A DNA stretch of 64,000 bases, taken from JALYXS01 sp051003795. Its GTDB lineage: Bacteria; Acidobacteriota; Terriglobia; Bryobacterales; Bryobacteraceae. Positions 42,379 to 51,670 of this stretch are shown one piece after another. The translations under genes and the position numbers were made by a program. The stretch lies in NCBI GenBank assembly GCA_051003795.1, contig JBPCKZ010000201.1:16132-80131 (forward strand). Direction: 5' to 3'. The notes under the pieces are model-generated. The model saw only the letters and a list, made by a program, of their open reading frames with translations, was not told the DNA's origin and ran no database searches. How positions within the stretch are numbered: position 1 is the stretch's first letter; each line of letters begins with the position of its first letter.

Positions 42379-43830
42379 TTATTGGCCCTGCGCGAGCGTG
42401 TAGCCGGGCTTGCCGTCGAAGTTCCGCAGCGTTTCGATCTTGATGATGTCGTAGCCGGCCGCGCTCACGCGCTGCATCAGCCCCAGGATCTGCTCGTGCG
42501 TAACTTTCTGGTTTTTGTCGCGCAGGCAGAAACGGCAGCGGAACTCGTCCGTGCAAAAAGTCTCGGGCAATCCGCCGGGCCAAATAACGGTCCCGCGGTT
42601 CGAAACGTCGCAGAGCTCGATGCCGTCGTGCTGGATGCGGTGAAGCGCATCGCCAAATTCCTTGGGATCGCGATGGCAGGAGTCGAGAAAAAGGTCCACT
42701 CCCACCAGATCCACTTTCGGAGGCTTCGCCGTGCTCCGCACCCAATCTTTTCGCTTGGCCGCGTCGGGGTTGTACTTAACCTCTTTCAGCGTTTGCGGCT
42801 TTTGACCCGCGCGGGCGATTACCGCATCGGCAAACTCGCGCGTGCCGACTTTCCGTTTGCTCACGCGGTCGTCGTAAATATCGTAGGTGTGAATGCCGTC
42901 TTCCATGGTGCGCAGCCAGGCATTGTGGACGCGTTCCGCCACTTCGGTCTGCCCGATATGCACCAGCATCATGACGCCTCCGAGCAGCAAGCCCGACGGA
43001 TTCGCAAGATTTTGACCGGCGCGGCGAGGCGCGGAACCATGGATCGCCTCGAACATCGACGCCGTGACGCCGACGTTAGCCGATCCAGCCAGGCCCACCG
43101 ATCCGGCAATCTGGGCCGCTACGTCGGAGAGAATGTCGCCGTACAGATTCGGCATCACGATCACGTCGAAGGCCTCGGGCGTATCGGCCAGCTTCGCCGC
43201 GCCGATGTCGACAATCCAATGCTCGTTCTCGATGTCCGGGTATTCCGCCGCGATCTCGTCGAAGACTTTATGGAAGAGACCGTCGGTCATCTTCATGATG
43301 TTGTCTTTAGTGAAGCAGGTGACCTTCTTGCGGTTGTTTCCCTTGGCGTACTCGAAGGCGAACCGCACGATTTTTTCGCTGCCCGGACGCGAGATGAGCT
43401 TGATGCACTCCATCACCTCGCCGCTCAACTGGTATTCGATGCCGGCGTAGAGATCCTCCTCGTTCTCGCGAACGATGACGACGTCCATCTTGGGGTGTTT
43501 CGTTTCGACGAAAGGCGCGTAAGAGACGCAGGGCCGGACATTGGCGTAGAGTCCGAGCTTCTTGCGCGCCGTGACGTTCAGGCTCTTGAAACCGCCGCCC
43601 TGGGGCGTGGTGATGGGAGCTTTCAGAAATACTTTGGTCCGGCGAAGCGATTCCCACGCGCTCGGATCGATGCCGGCGCTGTTGCCGCGTAGATACACCT
43701 TCTCGCCGATCTCGATGGTTTCGATCTCGAGCGCGGCCCCGGCCTCTTGAAGAATGCGGAGCGTCGCGTCCATGATTTCGGGACCGATGCCGTCGCCGTG
43801 TGCCACGGTGATTGGAGTTTTCTTGGCCAT
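42379..43830 (-). CDS. icd: Isocitrate dehydrogenase, Thermus-type long form
   Basis: A 483-residue TCA enzyme that oxidises isocitrate to 2-oxoglutarate. It opens [21 protein letters not shown] and has [18 protein letters not shown] (substrate Ser/Asn), [47 protein letters not shown] and the cofactor loop [21 protein letters not shown]-terminal extension of about 140 residues (after 340) matches the long NADP-type enzyme of Thermus and others, with three late Cys residues (LCDVS, FCTDEF, CRFCLRD). Cofactor preference cannot be set firmly. It lies 27 bp after the beta-propeller gene and 2 bp before purE. Confidence 0.93.
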   Translation of the reverse strand: MAKKTPITVAHGDGIGPEIMDATLRILQEAGAALEIETIEIGEKVYLRGNSAGIDPSAWESLRRTKVFLKAPITTPQGGGFKSLNVTARKKLGLYANVRPCVSYAPFVETKHPKMDVVIVRENEEDLYAGIEYQLSGEVMECIKLISRPGSEKIVRFAFEYAKGNNRKKVTCFTKDNIMKMTDGLFHKVFDEIAAEYPDIENEHWIVDIGAAKLADTPEAFDVIVMPNLYGDILSDVAAQIAGSVGLAGSANVGVTASMFEAIHGSAPRRAGQNLANPSGLLLGGVMMLVHIGQTEVAERVHNAWLRTMEDGIHTYDIYDDRVSKRKVGTREFADAVIARAGQKPQTLKEVKYNPDAAKRKDWVRSTAKPPKVDLVGVDLFLDSCHRDPKEFGDALHRIQHDGIELCDVSNRGTVIWPGGLPETFCTDEFRCRFCLRDKNQKVTHEQILGLMQRVSAAGYDIIKIETLRNFDGKPGYTLAQGQ

Positions 43831-43857
43831 GATTGCGAATTCAACAGGATATCATCG

Positions 43858-45426
43858 CTATCTCACCGCTGTTTTGGGCGGCAACCCGAAGCAGTACACA
43901 TTCGAATCGTGGTCGACGGCGAACACCCGTCCATCCGACACCGCCAAGCCGCTGAAATGCACCCATGAAGCCATGGCATCGCCGCTGTTGTAAAGTTCTT
44001 TTCCGGTCTTCGCGTCGAGCGCTTTCAGAACGGCGGGACGAGTATTCAGCAACCGCTTATCCTGGCCGCCGCGCTGCACGGCATTCTCGCCCGTCGAGAG
44101 CGCAAATACCACGCCGTTGGCGATCACGACCGGATCGGGAATGTTGAAATCGCCGGATATCCAGGCCGGTTCCAGGATCGGGCCGCCGGTTTTCGGATCG
44201 GCCACCACCTTGAACGACATGACGCTGCCGTGCGGATTGTCGCCATTCGCGATCGGAAACTTGGGGCCGTTCGCCGACGGCGGTCCGCCCAAAGGCACAT
44301 AGAGCCACGTCTGGCCTTCGTCGTCGCGGGCGCTCGACAAGCCGCCCCAGATGCCCAGGCCTTCACAGCAGATGTCGCGATCGTTTCCGAGTTTCGGCGA
44401 AGTGAACAGCGTGGTCTGGTGGTCGCCTCCGCCCAGCGCGTCCGCATCCAACAAATAGAGAACCCCTTCCTTCGATCCATCCGCGATCAGATTGCGGTTG
44501 CGCCAGCCAAAGTAGGCGGGGCTGGATGCGCCGAGGTCGAGATCCTTCTTGTTGAGATACGCCCAGTTCGGCGGCAGATAATAATCGAGCAGCTTCAGAT
44601 CCCCGAGGGACGCGGACACTACCGTATTCGAATAGTCGCCGGCGATGGGATCAAACCGTCCGTCGGCCGTGGCGCCGTAGATGCGTCCATTCGTGCCGGC
44701 GATGGGACCGCCCCGTCCCCAAATTCCGGCCGTGTTCGTGTTCGAAAGCAGAAGTTGTTGAATGACCGGGTGGTGAGCGTCGCGGACATTCACCGAGTAG
44801 AATCCGGAAAGTCCGTTTCCGCAACCTTGCGCCAGGACAGTGTAGATGGTCCCATCCACCAGATTCAAGCTCCAGCTCTTCGCAAAGGGCGCAACAAATT
44901 GCACCGGGCCGTAGCGAACTCTTCCGCTACCCAGATCGAGACCGAACAGCGAGCCATCGGCCGCGATCACATAGAGGATTCCGGTGCTCCTGTCGATAAC
45001 CGGCGTCGATGTGATTCCGTTCGGGCAGAGGAACGTGCCCTGATATCCGCCTTGGCCGGGCAGCACCACCGATTTGAACGCGTGGCTCCACAACTCCTCG
45101 CCCGTTTCGACATCGAGCGCGAACACCTGGCTGGTGATACCCGCAACGTAGACGACGCTGCGCAGTCCACGGCTGGTTGAGATGTTGGCGGCGACCACCG
45201 GGGCTGTCAAGGCCGAGAGCCGGTACGATTCGTTCTTTACTTTCGATTTCCACTTGAGGCCGAGCGCGGAAACGTTGGCGGGAGTAAGCGTGGTCTCTTC
45301 GAAGGCCCAGCCCGAACGTTGCGGATCGTGTCCGAAGGTCAGCCAATCCGCGGCGGCCGCGTTTGCGGCCAGGCCCAGGAGCAAGGCGAAGCCTAAGAGC
45401 AAAACTGTGTACGCGCGATTTACCAT
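43858..45426 (-). CDS. Exported PQQ-like beta-propeller repeat protein
   Basis: A 522-residue protein with a Sec signal peptide (VNRAYTVLLLGFALLLGLAANAAAA) and a quinoprotein-like propeller. It starts ADWLTFGHDPQRSGWAFEE and continues with repeats such as VYVAGITSQVFALDVETGEELW, TSTPVIDRSTGILYVIAADGSL, LKALDAKTGKELYNSGDA and GRVFAVDHDSNVYCFG. An unusual pair DICCEGLGIWGG contains adjacent cysteines, a feature seen in some PQQ alcohol dehydrogenases, but catalytic residues cannot be assigned. The ATG at 45426 overlaps the end of the M13 peptidase gene by 7 bp. Unlike the three other secreted propellers here it has no TIGR03437 tail. Confidence 0.85.
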   Translation of the reverse strand: MVNRAYTVLLLGFALLLGLAANAAAADWLTFGHDPQRSGWAFEETTLTPANVSALGLKWKSKVKNESYRLSALTAPVVAANISTSRGLRSVVYVAGITSQVFALDVETGEELWSHAFKSVVLPGQGGYQGTFLCPNGITSTPVIDRSTGILYVIAADGSLFGLDLGSGRVRYGPVQFVAPFAKSWSLNLVDGTIYTVLAQGCGNGLSGFYSVNVRDAHHPVIQQLLLSNTNTAGIWGRGGPIAGTNGRIYGATADGRFDPIAGDYSNTVVSASLGDLKLLDYYLPPNWAYLNKKDLDLGASSPAYFGWRNRNLIADGSKEGVLYLLDADALGGGDHQTTLFTSPKLGNDRDICCEGLGIWGGLSSARDDEGQTWLYVPLGGPPSANGPKFPIANGDNPHGSVMSFKVVADPKTGGPILEPAWISGDFNIPDPVVIANGVVFALSTGENAVQRGGQDKRLLNTRPAVLKALDAKTGKELYNSGDAMASWVHFSGLAVSDGRVFAVDHDSNVYCFGLPPKTAVR

Positions 45427-47447
45427 ACCCGGCATGCGTTCTCTTTTACCATTTTTTGCCCTGCCTTGCACCCGAACGCGCTCGCGAATTCCGGCATGTT
45501 CGAAACCACGCCGTTGATCCGGTACTCTTCGGGCGAGTGCGGATTGGTCAGCGCCAGTTCGCGCTTCATCTCCGGCCGCATGTCGCCGCAGGCCCATTGC
45601 GCCATGCCGATGAAGAAGCGCCGATCGGGCGTGAACCCGTCGATCGGTTTGAGTTCCAAGCCGCTGGTGGCGTGCTTCCAGGCGATGTACGCCAGAAGCG
45701 TCCCGCCGAGATCGGCCGCGTCCTCGCCGAGCGTCAGCTTGCCGTTTATCTTGATGTCGTCGACCACGGGATATTGCGAATACTGATCGGAAACGCACTT
45801 GGCGCGCCGCTCGAATTCGGCCGCGTCCTTAGCCGTCCACCAATCTCTGAGGTTGCCGCGAGCGTCGAACTGGCGGCCTTCATCGTCGAATCCGTGAGTC
45901 AACTCGTGGCCGATGGTCGCGCCGGTGTTGCCGTAATTTGGCGCGTCGTCCATCTTCGGATCGAACAACGGCGGCTGCAGAACGCCCGCCGGAAAATTGA
46001 TGTCGTTCATTTGAGGGTCGTAATAGGCATTGACGGTCGGCGGCGTCATATTCCACTCGCCGCGATCGAGCGGCTTGCCGATTTTCGCGAGTTGCCGGCG
46101 GTATTCGAAACGCTCGGCGCGTACCACATCGCCGATGAAATCGTCCGGCTTGATATCGACAGGGCCGTAATCGCGCCACTTGTCCGGGTACCCGATCTTG
46201 TTCACGATGGAGTGGAGCTTCAGCAAGGCCTGCTTGCGCGTGTCTTCGCCCATCCACGGCAGTGTCTCAAGATCCCGCTCCATGGCGGCTTCGATTTCTT
46301 TGGTCATTGCAACCGTGCGCGCTTTGGTTTCCGGGGTGAATGTCTTGGCCACGAATACCTCGCCCAGCGCTTCGCCGAGATCTCGATCGACCCATTGCAC
46401 GCACTTGCGCCATCTCGGTTTCATCTCCGGAATCCCGCGCAGATACTTGCTGTAGAAATCGAAATTCGCTTGCGAGAAAGCCGAGGTCAGATAGGGAGCC
46501 TCGTCGCGAACGACGTTCCAGCGGAGAAAGCTTTTCCACTCGTCGATTCCGCGCGCGCGAAGCTGCTGTTCGAGCGCCCGATAGAACGCCGGTTCCACCA
46601 CGTTCACGGTTTCAACGTGTTCCAGTCCGACGGCGGGGAAGAAACGATCCCAATCCAACGCCGGGGCGAGCGTTTTCAACTTTGCGACTGTAAATTTATG
46701 CAGCAGGTTGCGTGGATTCCGCAGTTCGACCCGCGTCAGCATCGATTTTGCCAGCGCGGTTTCAATCGCCATCACTTGATCGGCATGGACCCGCGCGGCG
46801 GCGGGGTCGTCGCCGAGCATTCCAAACATGCGCTGCATGTGCTCGACGTATTTCGCGCGAATCTCCACCGATTTGGGGTCCGTTTTCGTGTAGTAATCGC
46901 GATCCGGCAGCCCCAGCGCGCTCCGGCCGGCGAACGCAATCACGTTTTGCGCGTTCTCGAAATCCTGATTCGAAGAGAACCCGAACATCGTGCTTGTCCC
47001 CGTCCCGAGGCGATGCTGCTCCGCCGCGAACTTCATTAGGCCGGGGAGGGTTTTTATAGACGCGATCTCGTCGAGCCAAGGCCGGATCGGCGCGATGCCA
47101 GCTTTCTCTATCGTGGCCTCATCCATGCAGGCGTGGTAAAAATCGCCGATCTTTTGCCGTGGAACCGTCCGGTCGGGCGAAGGTTTCGCGGCGTCCTCCA
47201 GCAGACCCCAAAGGAATCGCTCATTGTCGTAGGCGAGCTTTGCATAGACGTTCCATGACGCCTGATCGGAGGGAATCGGATTCTTTTTGATCCAGTTCCC
47301 GCACGAATATAGATAGAAATCGTCGCACGGGTTAACCGCCGTGTCCATCGACGTTGTGTCGAGGCTCGGCGAATACGGCAGTTGCCGGATGGGCTGCGCG
47401 TTCGAGATAGCGGCAGCCGCAAGCAGTAGAAGAATCCCCGCTTTCAT
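45420..47447 (-). CDS. M13-family zinc metallopeptidase (neprilysin/PepO-like)
   Basis: A 675-residue exported endopeptidase with a signal peptide (residues 1-18). It opens VNPCDDFYLYSCGNWIKKNPIP, the M13 N-terminal block. The C-terminal peptidase domain has NAYYDPQMNDINFPAGVLQPP, the zinc motif IGHELTHGFDDEG (two His, catalytic Glu), the third ligand in GEDAADLGG and the end EFASAFGCKAGQKM...CRVW. Length and motifs are those of a full active enzyme that cleaves peptides in the periplasm or outside the cell. The gene follows the enolase-superfamily gene by 9 bp. Confidence 0.94.
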   Translation of the reverse strand: MKAGILLLLAAAAISNAQPIRQLPYSPSLDTTSMDTAVNPCDDFYLYSCGNWIKKNPIPSDQASWNVYAKLAYDNERFLWGLLEDAAKPSPDRTVPRQKIGDFYHACMDEATIEKAGIAPIRPWLDEIASIKTLPGLMKFAAEQHRLGTGTSTMFGFSSNQDFENAQNVIAFAGRSALGLPDRDYYTKTDPKSVEIRAKYVEHMQRMFGMLGDDPAAARVHADQVMAIETALAKSMLTRVELRNPRNLLHKFTVAKLKTLAPALDWDRFFPAVGLEHVETVNVVEPAFYRALEQQLRARGIDEWKSFLRWNVVRDEAPYLTSAFSQANFDFYSKYLRGIPEMKPRWRKCVQWVDRDLGEALGEVFVAKTFTPETKARTVAMTKEIEAAMERDLETLPWMGEDTRKQALLKLHSIVNKIGYPDKWRDYGPVDIKPDDFIGDVVRAERFEYRRQLAKIGKPLDRGEWNMTPPTVNAYYDPQMNDINFPAGVLQPPLFDPKMDDAPNYGNTGATIGHELTHGFDDEGRQFDARGNLRDWWTAKDAAEFERRAKCVSDQYSQYPVVDDIKINGKLTLGEDAADLGGTLLAYIAWKHATSGLELKPIDGFTPDRRFFIGMAQWACGDMRPEMKRELALTNPHSPEEYRINGVVSNMPEFASAFGCKAGQKMVKENACRVW

Positions 47448-47456
47448 GGCTCGCGA

Positions 47457-48695
47457 TTACCAGTTGGTGATCGAGCCGTCGGGACGGAAGTAGGTCTGGG
47501 CGCGCGCGGTAACCGGCTGCGTGATCTCGGTGACCAGCTTGAGCTGCTTCATATCGAGTTCCACGCCAAGCCCCGGACGGTCGTTCGGATAGAGCTTGCC
47601 ATTCTTGAAATCGAGGCACGCCGGCAAATGCGGCAGCGTCTTGCCCTGATAGTTGAACTCCATCAAAACGGGACCTGGAAACGTGCCCAGGGAATTGACC
47701 AGAGCCGCGGTGGCGATCGGTCCCGTGAAGTGCGGCACGATGCCGACGAAATGCGTTTCGCAGATCGCCGCGATCTTCATCATCTCCGTGATGCCGCCAA
47801 CATTGGGCAGCGTGGCGCGCACGTAATCGATGTCGTGGTTTTCGACGAGCTTGTTGAAATCCCACCGGTTGCCCCATTCTTCTCCGGCGGCGATGGGGAC
47901 TTTCACCATGCGCCGCAATCTTGGCAAATCTTCAAGAAACGCCTCCGCGCGCACCGGATCTTCGACGAAGAAGGGCGCGAGGCTTTCGATCATGTCGCAG
48001 CCGCGAATGGCGTCGGTGAGATCGAACCGCTGGTGGAAATCTACGACCCAATCGCCGTTCTTGCCGACGCCTTCCCGCGCCTGAACGCAATCGTTATAAA
48101 GCGCGTTCACCCGCTCGCGGATATTGAAGGTTGTGTTGGGCCGCGCGTCGGCCGCGCCCATGCGGTAGGCGCGATAGCCCGCTTCGACGGTGGCTTGCGC
48201 CCGCTCCTTCACGCTCATCCCCGGCTTAATTCCGGGGATGATGCCGGCGGTGTTGTAGCATTCGCAATGATCGCGCGCCATGCCGTTCAGCACTTGGTGC
48301 ACCGGCATTTTCTGAACCTTGCCCTTGATATCCCAAAGCGCAAGATCGAGAGCGCCGAGGGCGTCCACCTTTTCGCGCCCCGGCGGATAGAAGAATGCCC
48401 GCGACATATCCTGCCAAAGCTTCTCGATGTATTGGGGATCCCGCCCGATCAGCCGCCCGGCGCATTGCTCCAGCATGTCTTTGGAGCCGCCCTCCCCAAT
48501 GCCCGTGATCCCGGCATCGGTCTCGATGGTGACGACCATGTCGCTCTGATTGAATAGCGGATTCGGATTCGGCGGCGCGTAGGCCCGGACCCTCGTGATT
48601 TTCATCTTCGGAAGCTCCGCCTGGGCACGCGGCGGAGTGCCCGCGCCGACGGCCGACGTGGCCGCGGCGGACTTCAGAAAAGACCTTCGATTCAT
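47457..48695 (-). CDS. Enolase-superfamily (mandelate racemase/muconate lactonizing) protein
   Basis: A 412-residue protein with a Tat signal (MNRRSFLKSAAATSAVGAG) and an enolase-superfamily fold. The N-terminal capping domain is KITRVRAYAPP and ITGIGEGGSKDM; the barrel has ALDLALWDIKGKVQKMPVHQVLNG, then WVVDFHQRFDLTDAI (metal Asp and a His), FFVEDPVRAEAF (Glu), IAAGEEWGNRWDF (Glu) and GIVPHFTGPIATAA. The Asp-x-His plus Glu-Glu pattern resembles D-galactonate or sugar-acid dehydratases. Export of such an enzyme is unusual but common in this group of bacteria. It sits between a TIM-barrel epimerase gene and the M13 gene. Confidence 0.88.
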   Translation of the reverse strand: MNRRSFLKSAAATSAVGAGTPPRAQAELPKMKITRVRAYAPPNPNPLFNQSDMVVTIETDAGITGIGEGGSKDMLEQCAGRLIGRDPQYIEKLWQDMSRAFFYPPGREKVDALGALDLALWDIKGKVQKMPVHQVLNGMARDHCECYNTAGIIPGIKPGMSVKERAQATVEAGYRAYRMGAADARPNTTFNIRERVNALYNDCVQAREGVGKNGDWVVDFHQRFDLTDAIRGCDMIESLAPFFVEDPVRAEAFLEDLPRLRRMVKVPIAAGEEWGNRWDFNKLVENHDIDYVRATLPNVGGITEMMKIAAICETHFVGIVPHFTGPIATAALVNSLGTFPGPVLMEFNYQGKTLPHLPACLDFKNGKLYPNDRPGLGVELDMKQLKLVTEITQPVTARAQTYFRPDGSITNW

Positions 48696-48719
48696 GTTTC
48701 TCTCCTTCGATTAATCTAC

Positions 48720-49658
48720 TTAACCCAACTCTCCGACCATCCGCAAAATTTCCCGCATCGACGCGTGCGACGCCTGGATCAGGGTTCCGTCGAAGATATG
48801 CGTCTCAAGGCCGATCTGGTACGGATAGCCGTCGCGCTGCATGGCCCGCAGGATCGATTTCCAGTCCAGACGCTCGGGATTATCCATCACCCCTTTGCCT
48901 TTGATCTGCACGTTGAGGATTCGCTTCTTGGGCAGCGCGTTGTATCCGTCGGGATAGGGCACTTCCTTCAAGGGAAGAGCGTTCTGCGGGTCCCAATTGA
49001 TCCCGATCCATTTCGAGGGCAGCATCTCCATGATCGCCGCCAGTTCCTCGGATGTCCCGACATTCTGCGAAGCCTCATTCTCGATCAGGAGGTGTATTTT
49101 CTCTTTCGCCGCGATGTCGGCCATCTGGTTGATGGTTTCCGCAACTCGCGGAAAAACGGTCCGCGGGTCCGCTACCCGTGAGCCGGTGAACACGCGAACT
49201 TTATCGACGCCCAGAATTTTCGCGGCATTCAAAGCTTCTCCCAACGACTCCATGCGCTTGTCGAACCGCTCCGATTCGCTCGCCATCCGTTTCGCGCGGG
49301 CCTCGTCCGTTTCCGGTCGACGGCGGACCGGCTCCGTTCCCGGCCATCCGAACTTCAGCAGTGAAGTGTTCATGAAAGAAATCCGCAGACCGTTCGCCTT
49401 GAACGAGGCCGCGGCCGCCTTGAGCACCGGCTCGGGCTGAAACGCGTATTCCTTTTTCGACTCCGGCACGTTGCGGACTTCAAGCCACTGCAGGCCGTAC
49501 TCTTTCGCGAATGCGATGGCGTCGGCCGCGGTCAGGCCAACCTCATCCGAGATCGCGCTGATGCGCGATTTATCGATGCGGCCTTTCGCTTTAACGGGGA
49601 TGGCGTGCACCAGCAGCGCACCCGCGATTAATTCTCTTCTGGTCACGTAAGAGATCAT
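48720..49658 (-). CDS. Exported TIM-barrel sugar phosphate isomerase/epimerase family protein
   Basis: A 312-residue protein of the xylose-isomerase-like TIM barrel (AP endonuclease 2) family. The N-terminus ISYVTRRELIAGALLVHAIP is Tat-like, so it is probably periplasmic. Landmarks: SAISDEVGLTAADAIAFAKEYGLQWLEVRN, ADIAAKEKIHLLIENEASQN (Glu ligand), WIGINWDPQNALPL (Asp), ILNVQIKGKG and YPYQIGLETHIFDG (Glu). The metal-ligand pattern Glu, Asp, His/Gln, Glu is partly present. Such proteins isomerise or epimerise sugars and cyclitols; the substrate is unknown. It is the first gene of the seven-gene minus-strand run and is divergent from the DUF5612 gene 18 bp away. Confidence 0.86.
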   Translation of the reverse strand: MISYVTRRELIAGALLVHAIPVKAKGRIDKSRISAISDEVGLTAADAIAFAKEYGLQWLEVRNVPESKKEYAFQPEPVLKAAAASFKANGLRISFMNTSLLKFGWPGTEPVRRRPETDEARAKRMASESERFDKRMESLGEALNAAKILGVDKVRVFTGSRVADPRTVFPRVAETINQMADIAAKEKIHLLIENEASQNVGTSEELAAIMEMLPSKWIGINWDPQNALPLKEVPYPDGYNALPKKRILNVQIKGKGVMDNPERLDWKSILRAMQRDGYPYQIGLETHIFDGTLIQASHASMREILRMVGELG

Positions 49659-49676
49659 ATCCTGTGGCACACTCGA

Positions 49677-50348
49677 TTGGTGGACACGGCAACCTCCGGC
49701 GAGAAAATAGGGCTGTTGATTTATGCCGACGGCGGCTTGGGAATTCTCCACCGCCTCACGGGAGTGATTGCGCAGCATCGGGGAGACATTACGTCCGTGG
49801 GCATTCTCGAACAAACTCCCGGCGAAGCCCGAATCTATTTCGAAGTGACCGCGCCCGGAGTTCAGCCGATGCTCGAAGACTTGCGGCTGTTGCCCATCGT
49901 GCACAACGTTGAGGTGGTGAAGAGCCTCGATAAAATTTACGGCAAGCGGATCATCATCATGGGCGGCGGCGCGCAAGTGGGCCAAGTGGCGATCGGCGCG
50001 GTCTCGGAAGCGGACCGGCATAACATCCGCGGAGAACACATTTCCGTGGATACGATTCCGCTGGTTGGGGAGCAAACTCTGGCGGACGCGGTTCGCGCCG
50101 TGGCGCGCCTGCCACGCGCGAAAGCCTTGGTGCTGGCTGGCGCGCTGATGGGTGGAGACATCGAAAACGCCGTTCGCGAAGTCCGTCAAAAAGGATTGTT
50201 GGTGATCAGCCTCAATATGGCGGGCAGCGTTCCGGACGCCGCCGATCTGGTGGTGAGCGATCCCGTGCAGGCCGGAGTGATGGCCGTCATGGCGGTGGCC
50301 GATACGGCGAAGTTCACCGTGGAGAGACTGAAGCGGCGGGTGTTCTAG
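49677..50348 (+). CDS. ACT domain plus DUF5612 protein
   Basis: A 223-residue cytosolic protein. The first about 80 residues form an ACT domain (GLLIYADGGLGILHRLTGVIAQHRGDI...ITSVGILEQTPGEARIYFEV in parts), the ligand-sensing fold of amino-acid enzymes. The rest matches DUF5612: GKRIIIMGGGAQVGQVAIGAV, HISVDTIPLVGEQTLADAV, LVLAGALMGGDIENAV and GLLVISLNMAGSVPDAADLVVSDP. The second half looks Rossmann-like with a Gly-rich turn. It may sense an amino acid, but its role is unknown. Starts are TTG at 49677 or GTG at 49680; neither has a strong ribosome site. It converges on the amidohydrolase gene at the end of the leu unit. Confidence 0.82.
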   Translation: MVDTATSGEKIGLLIYADGGLGILHRLTGVIAQHRGDITSVGILEQTPGEARIYFEVTAPGVQPMLEDLRLLPIVHNVEVVKSLDKIYGKRIIIMGGGAQVGQVAIGAVSEADRHNIRGEHISVDTIPLVGEQTLADAVRAVARLPRAKALVLAGALMGGDIENAVREVRQKGLLVISLNMAGSVPDAADLVVSDPVQAGVMAVMAVADTAKFTVERLKRRVF

Positions 50349-50367
50349 TAATGCGCGGGCTATCGCT

Positions 50368-51666
50368 TTAGATGCGCCGCCTCGCAGGACGCGCGAATCC
50401 ATCCCAGCGCGGATCGCCGGCCCTCGATCCGGGTTTCATCTTCTCCCAACTTTCCCGGGTCATGCCGTTCAAATCGTAAACCACCTTTCCACCGCGCACC
50501 GTCAACTCGCAGAGCAGCCGCTGAGTCCCATCCAATCGGGCTCCATACTGATCCACGAATCCGAAACGACCGGTCTCGAGGCGCAAAACGGCAACGTCGG
50601 CGGGCGCGCCGATCGAAAGATTGCCAAGCTCGTCATGGTGAATCTCTTTGGCCGGATTCCAGGTCGAACGCAGAATCACGTCGTCCAAAGACATGCCCAT
50701 CGCCAGGAACTTATCCATCACGTTGAGCATGTCTTTCATGCCGGCGTTCATGCTCCCATGGTGCAAGTCGGTCGAGATGGAATCCGGAATAAATCCGGCC
50801 TTCATCAACGGGATGGCGCAACTCCAACCGAAGCTGCCGCCGCCGTGGCCCACATCGAAAATAACTCCGCGTTTGCGGCCTTCGATCATGGCTTTACTCG
50901 GGCCGTGCGTCTCGGGGTCCTGCTCGCCGCGGACTCCGCCGTACATGTGAGTATAAATATCGCCCGGACGGAAGTACTTGGTCAGCAAATCATGGAGCGA
51001 ACGCCCCGCGCGAACATTGTCGCCGAAATCCACCATCACGGGTATATGGGCGGCCTTCCCGACTTCTTCCGCGTGTTCATATGGCGTCCATTCCGGCCCG
51101 TTGAAGTGGGCACTCTTCACGCCGACGATCAACCCTGGATGCTTCAAAGCCATCTCCGTGGCGGGCTTCACTTCCATGTCGGCCGGATTCTGCTCGATCC
51201 GCCCCGATCCCATCCCAGCGCCGACGATATTGAGGAAAGCCAGCACGCGCGTCTTCGATTCGTCGATAATCCGGGTCTTGAAGTCTTCGAAATTGCGCCA
51301 TCCGGAGGATCCGGCATCGGCCACCGTGGTTACACCGTTGCGCAGCGTGAAACCGTCGGGATGAAGTCCCCAATCGCCGGAAGCGTACGAATGTTTTTCA
51401 AGGCCCGGATACACGTGTACGTGGATATCCACCAAGCCGGGCGTTACATACAGGCCCGAAACATCGACAGCTTTCAAAGCTCTCGCCGGCGGGATGTTCG
51501 CCTCAACCGCGGCGACTTTGCCGTCCTTGATCGCGATATCGCGAACCGCGCTGATCTCGTTCTTTCCGTCAATGACGTGGCCGCCCTTCAGGAGAAGATC
51601 GAACTCGGGTTGCGGGGCTTGCGCCAAAAGAACGGCCGTGAAGGAGAGAAATAGAAGGACTTTCAC
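50368..51666 (-). CDS. Exported amidohydrolase/deacetylase family metallohydrolase
   Basis: A 432-residue hydrolase with a signal peptide (VKVLLFLSFTAVLLAQA) and the urease/dihydroorotase-type barrel. It has DLLLKGGHVIDGKNEISAVRD, the metal motif PGLVDIHVHVYPG (H-x-H), GVTTVADAGSSGWRNF, VGVKSAHFNGPEW (position of the carbamylated Lys), PVMVDFGDN, IFDVGHGGGSFGW (His) and STDLHHGSMN (Asp). Members are annotated amidohydrolase/deacetylase; the substrate is unknown. I chose the GTG at 51666, four bases after the leuD stop, since it begins the signal peptide; the frame extends to 51720. It appears to be a fifth gene of the leucine operon. Confidence 0.87.
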   Translation of the reverse strand: MKVLLFLSFTAVLLAQAPQPEFDLLLKGGHVIDGKNEISAVRDIAIKDGKVAAVEANIPPARALKAVDVSGLYVTPGLVDIHVHVYPGLEKHSYASGDWGLHPDGFTLRNGVTTVADAGSSGWRNFEDFKTRIIDESKTRVLAFLNIVGAGMGSGRIEQNPADMEVKPATEMALKHPGLIVGVKSAHFNGPEWTPYEHAEEVGKAAHIPVMVDFGDNVRAGRSLHDLLTKYFRPGDIYTHMYGGVRGEQDPETHGPSKAMIEGRKRGVIFDVGHGGGSFGWSCAIPLMKAGFIPDSISTDLHHGSMNAGMKDMLNVMDKFLAMGMSLDDVILRSTWNPAKEIHHDELGNLSIGAPADVAVLRLETGRFGFVDQYGARLDGTQRLLCELTVRGGKVVYDLNGMTRESWEKMKPGSRAGDPRWDGFARPARRRI

Positions 51667-51670
51667 GAAA

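Noticed and set aside
42376..43692. 438-codon plus-strand frame opposite icd
   Set aside because: icd is complete on the minus strand; the antisense frame is Arg/His-rich with no recognisable domain.
45363..47039. 558-codon plus-strand frame opposite the M13 peptidase
   Set aside because: The minus strand has the complete zinc motifs; the plus frame is compositionally a shadow.
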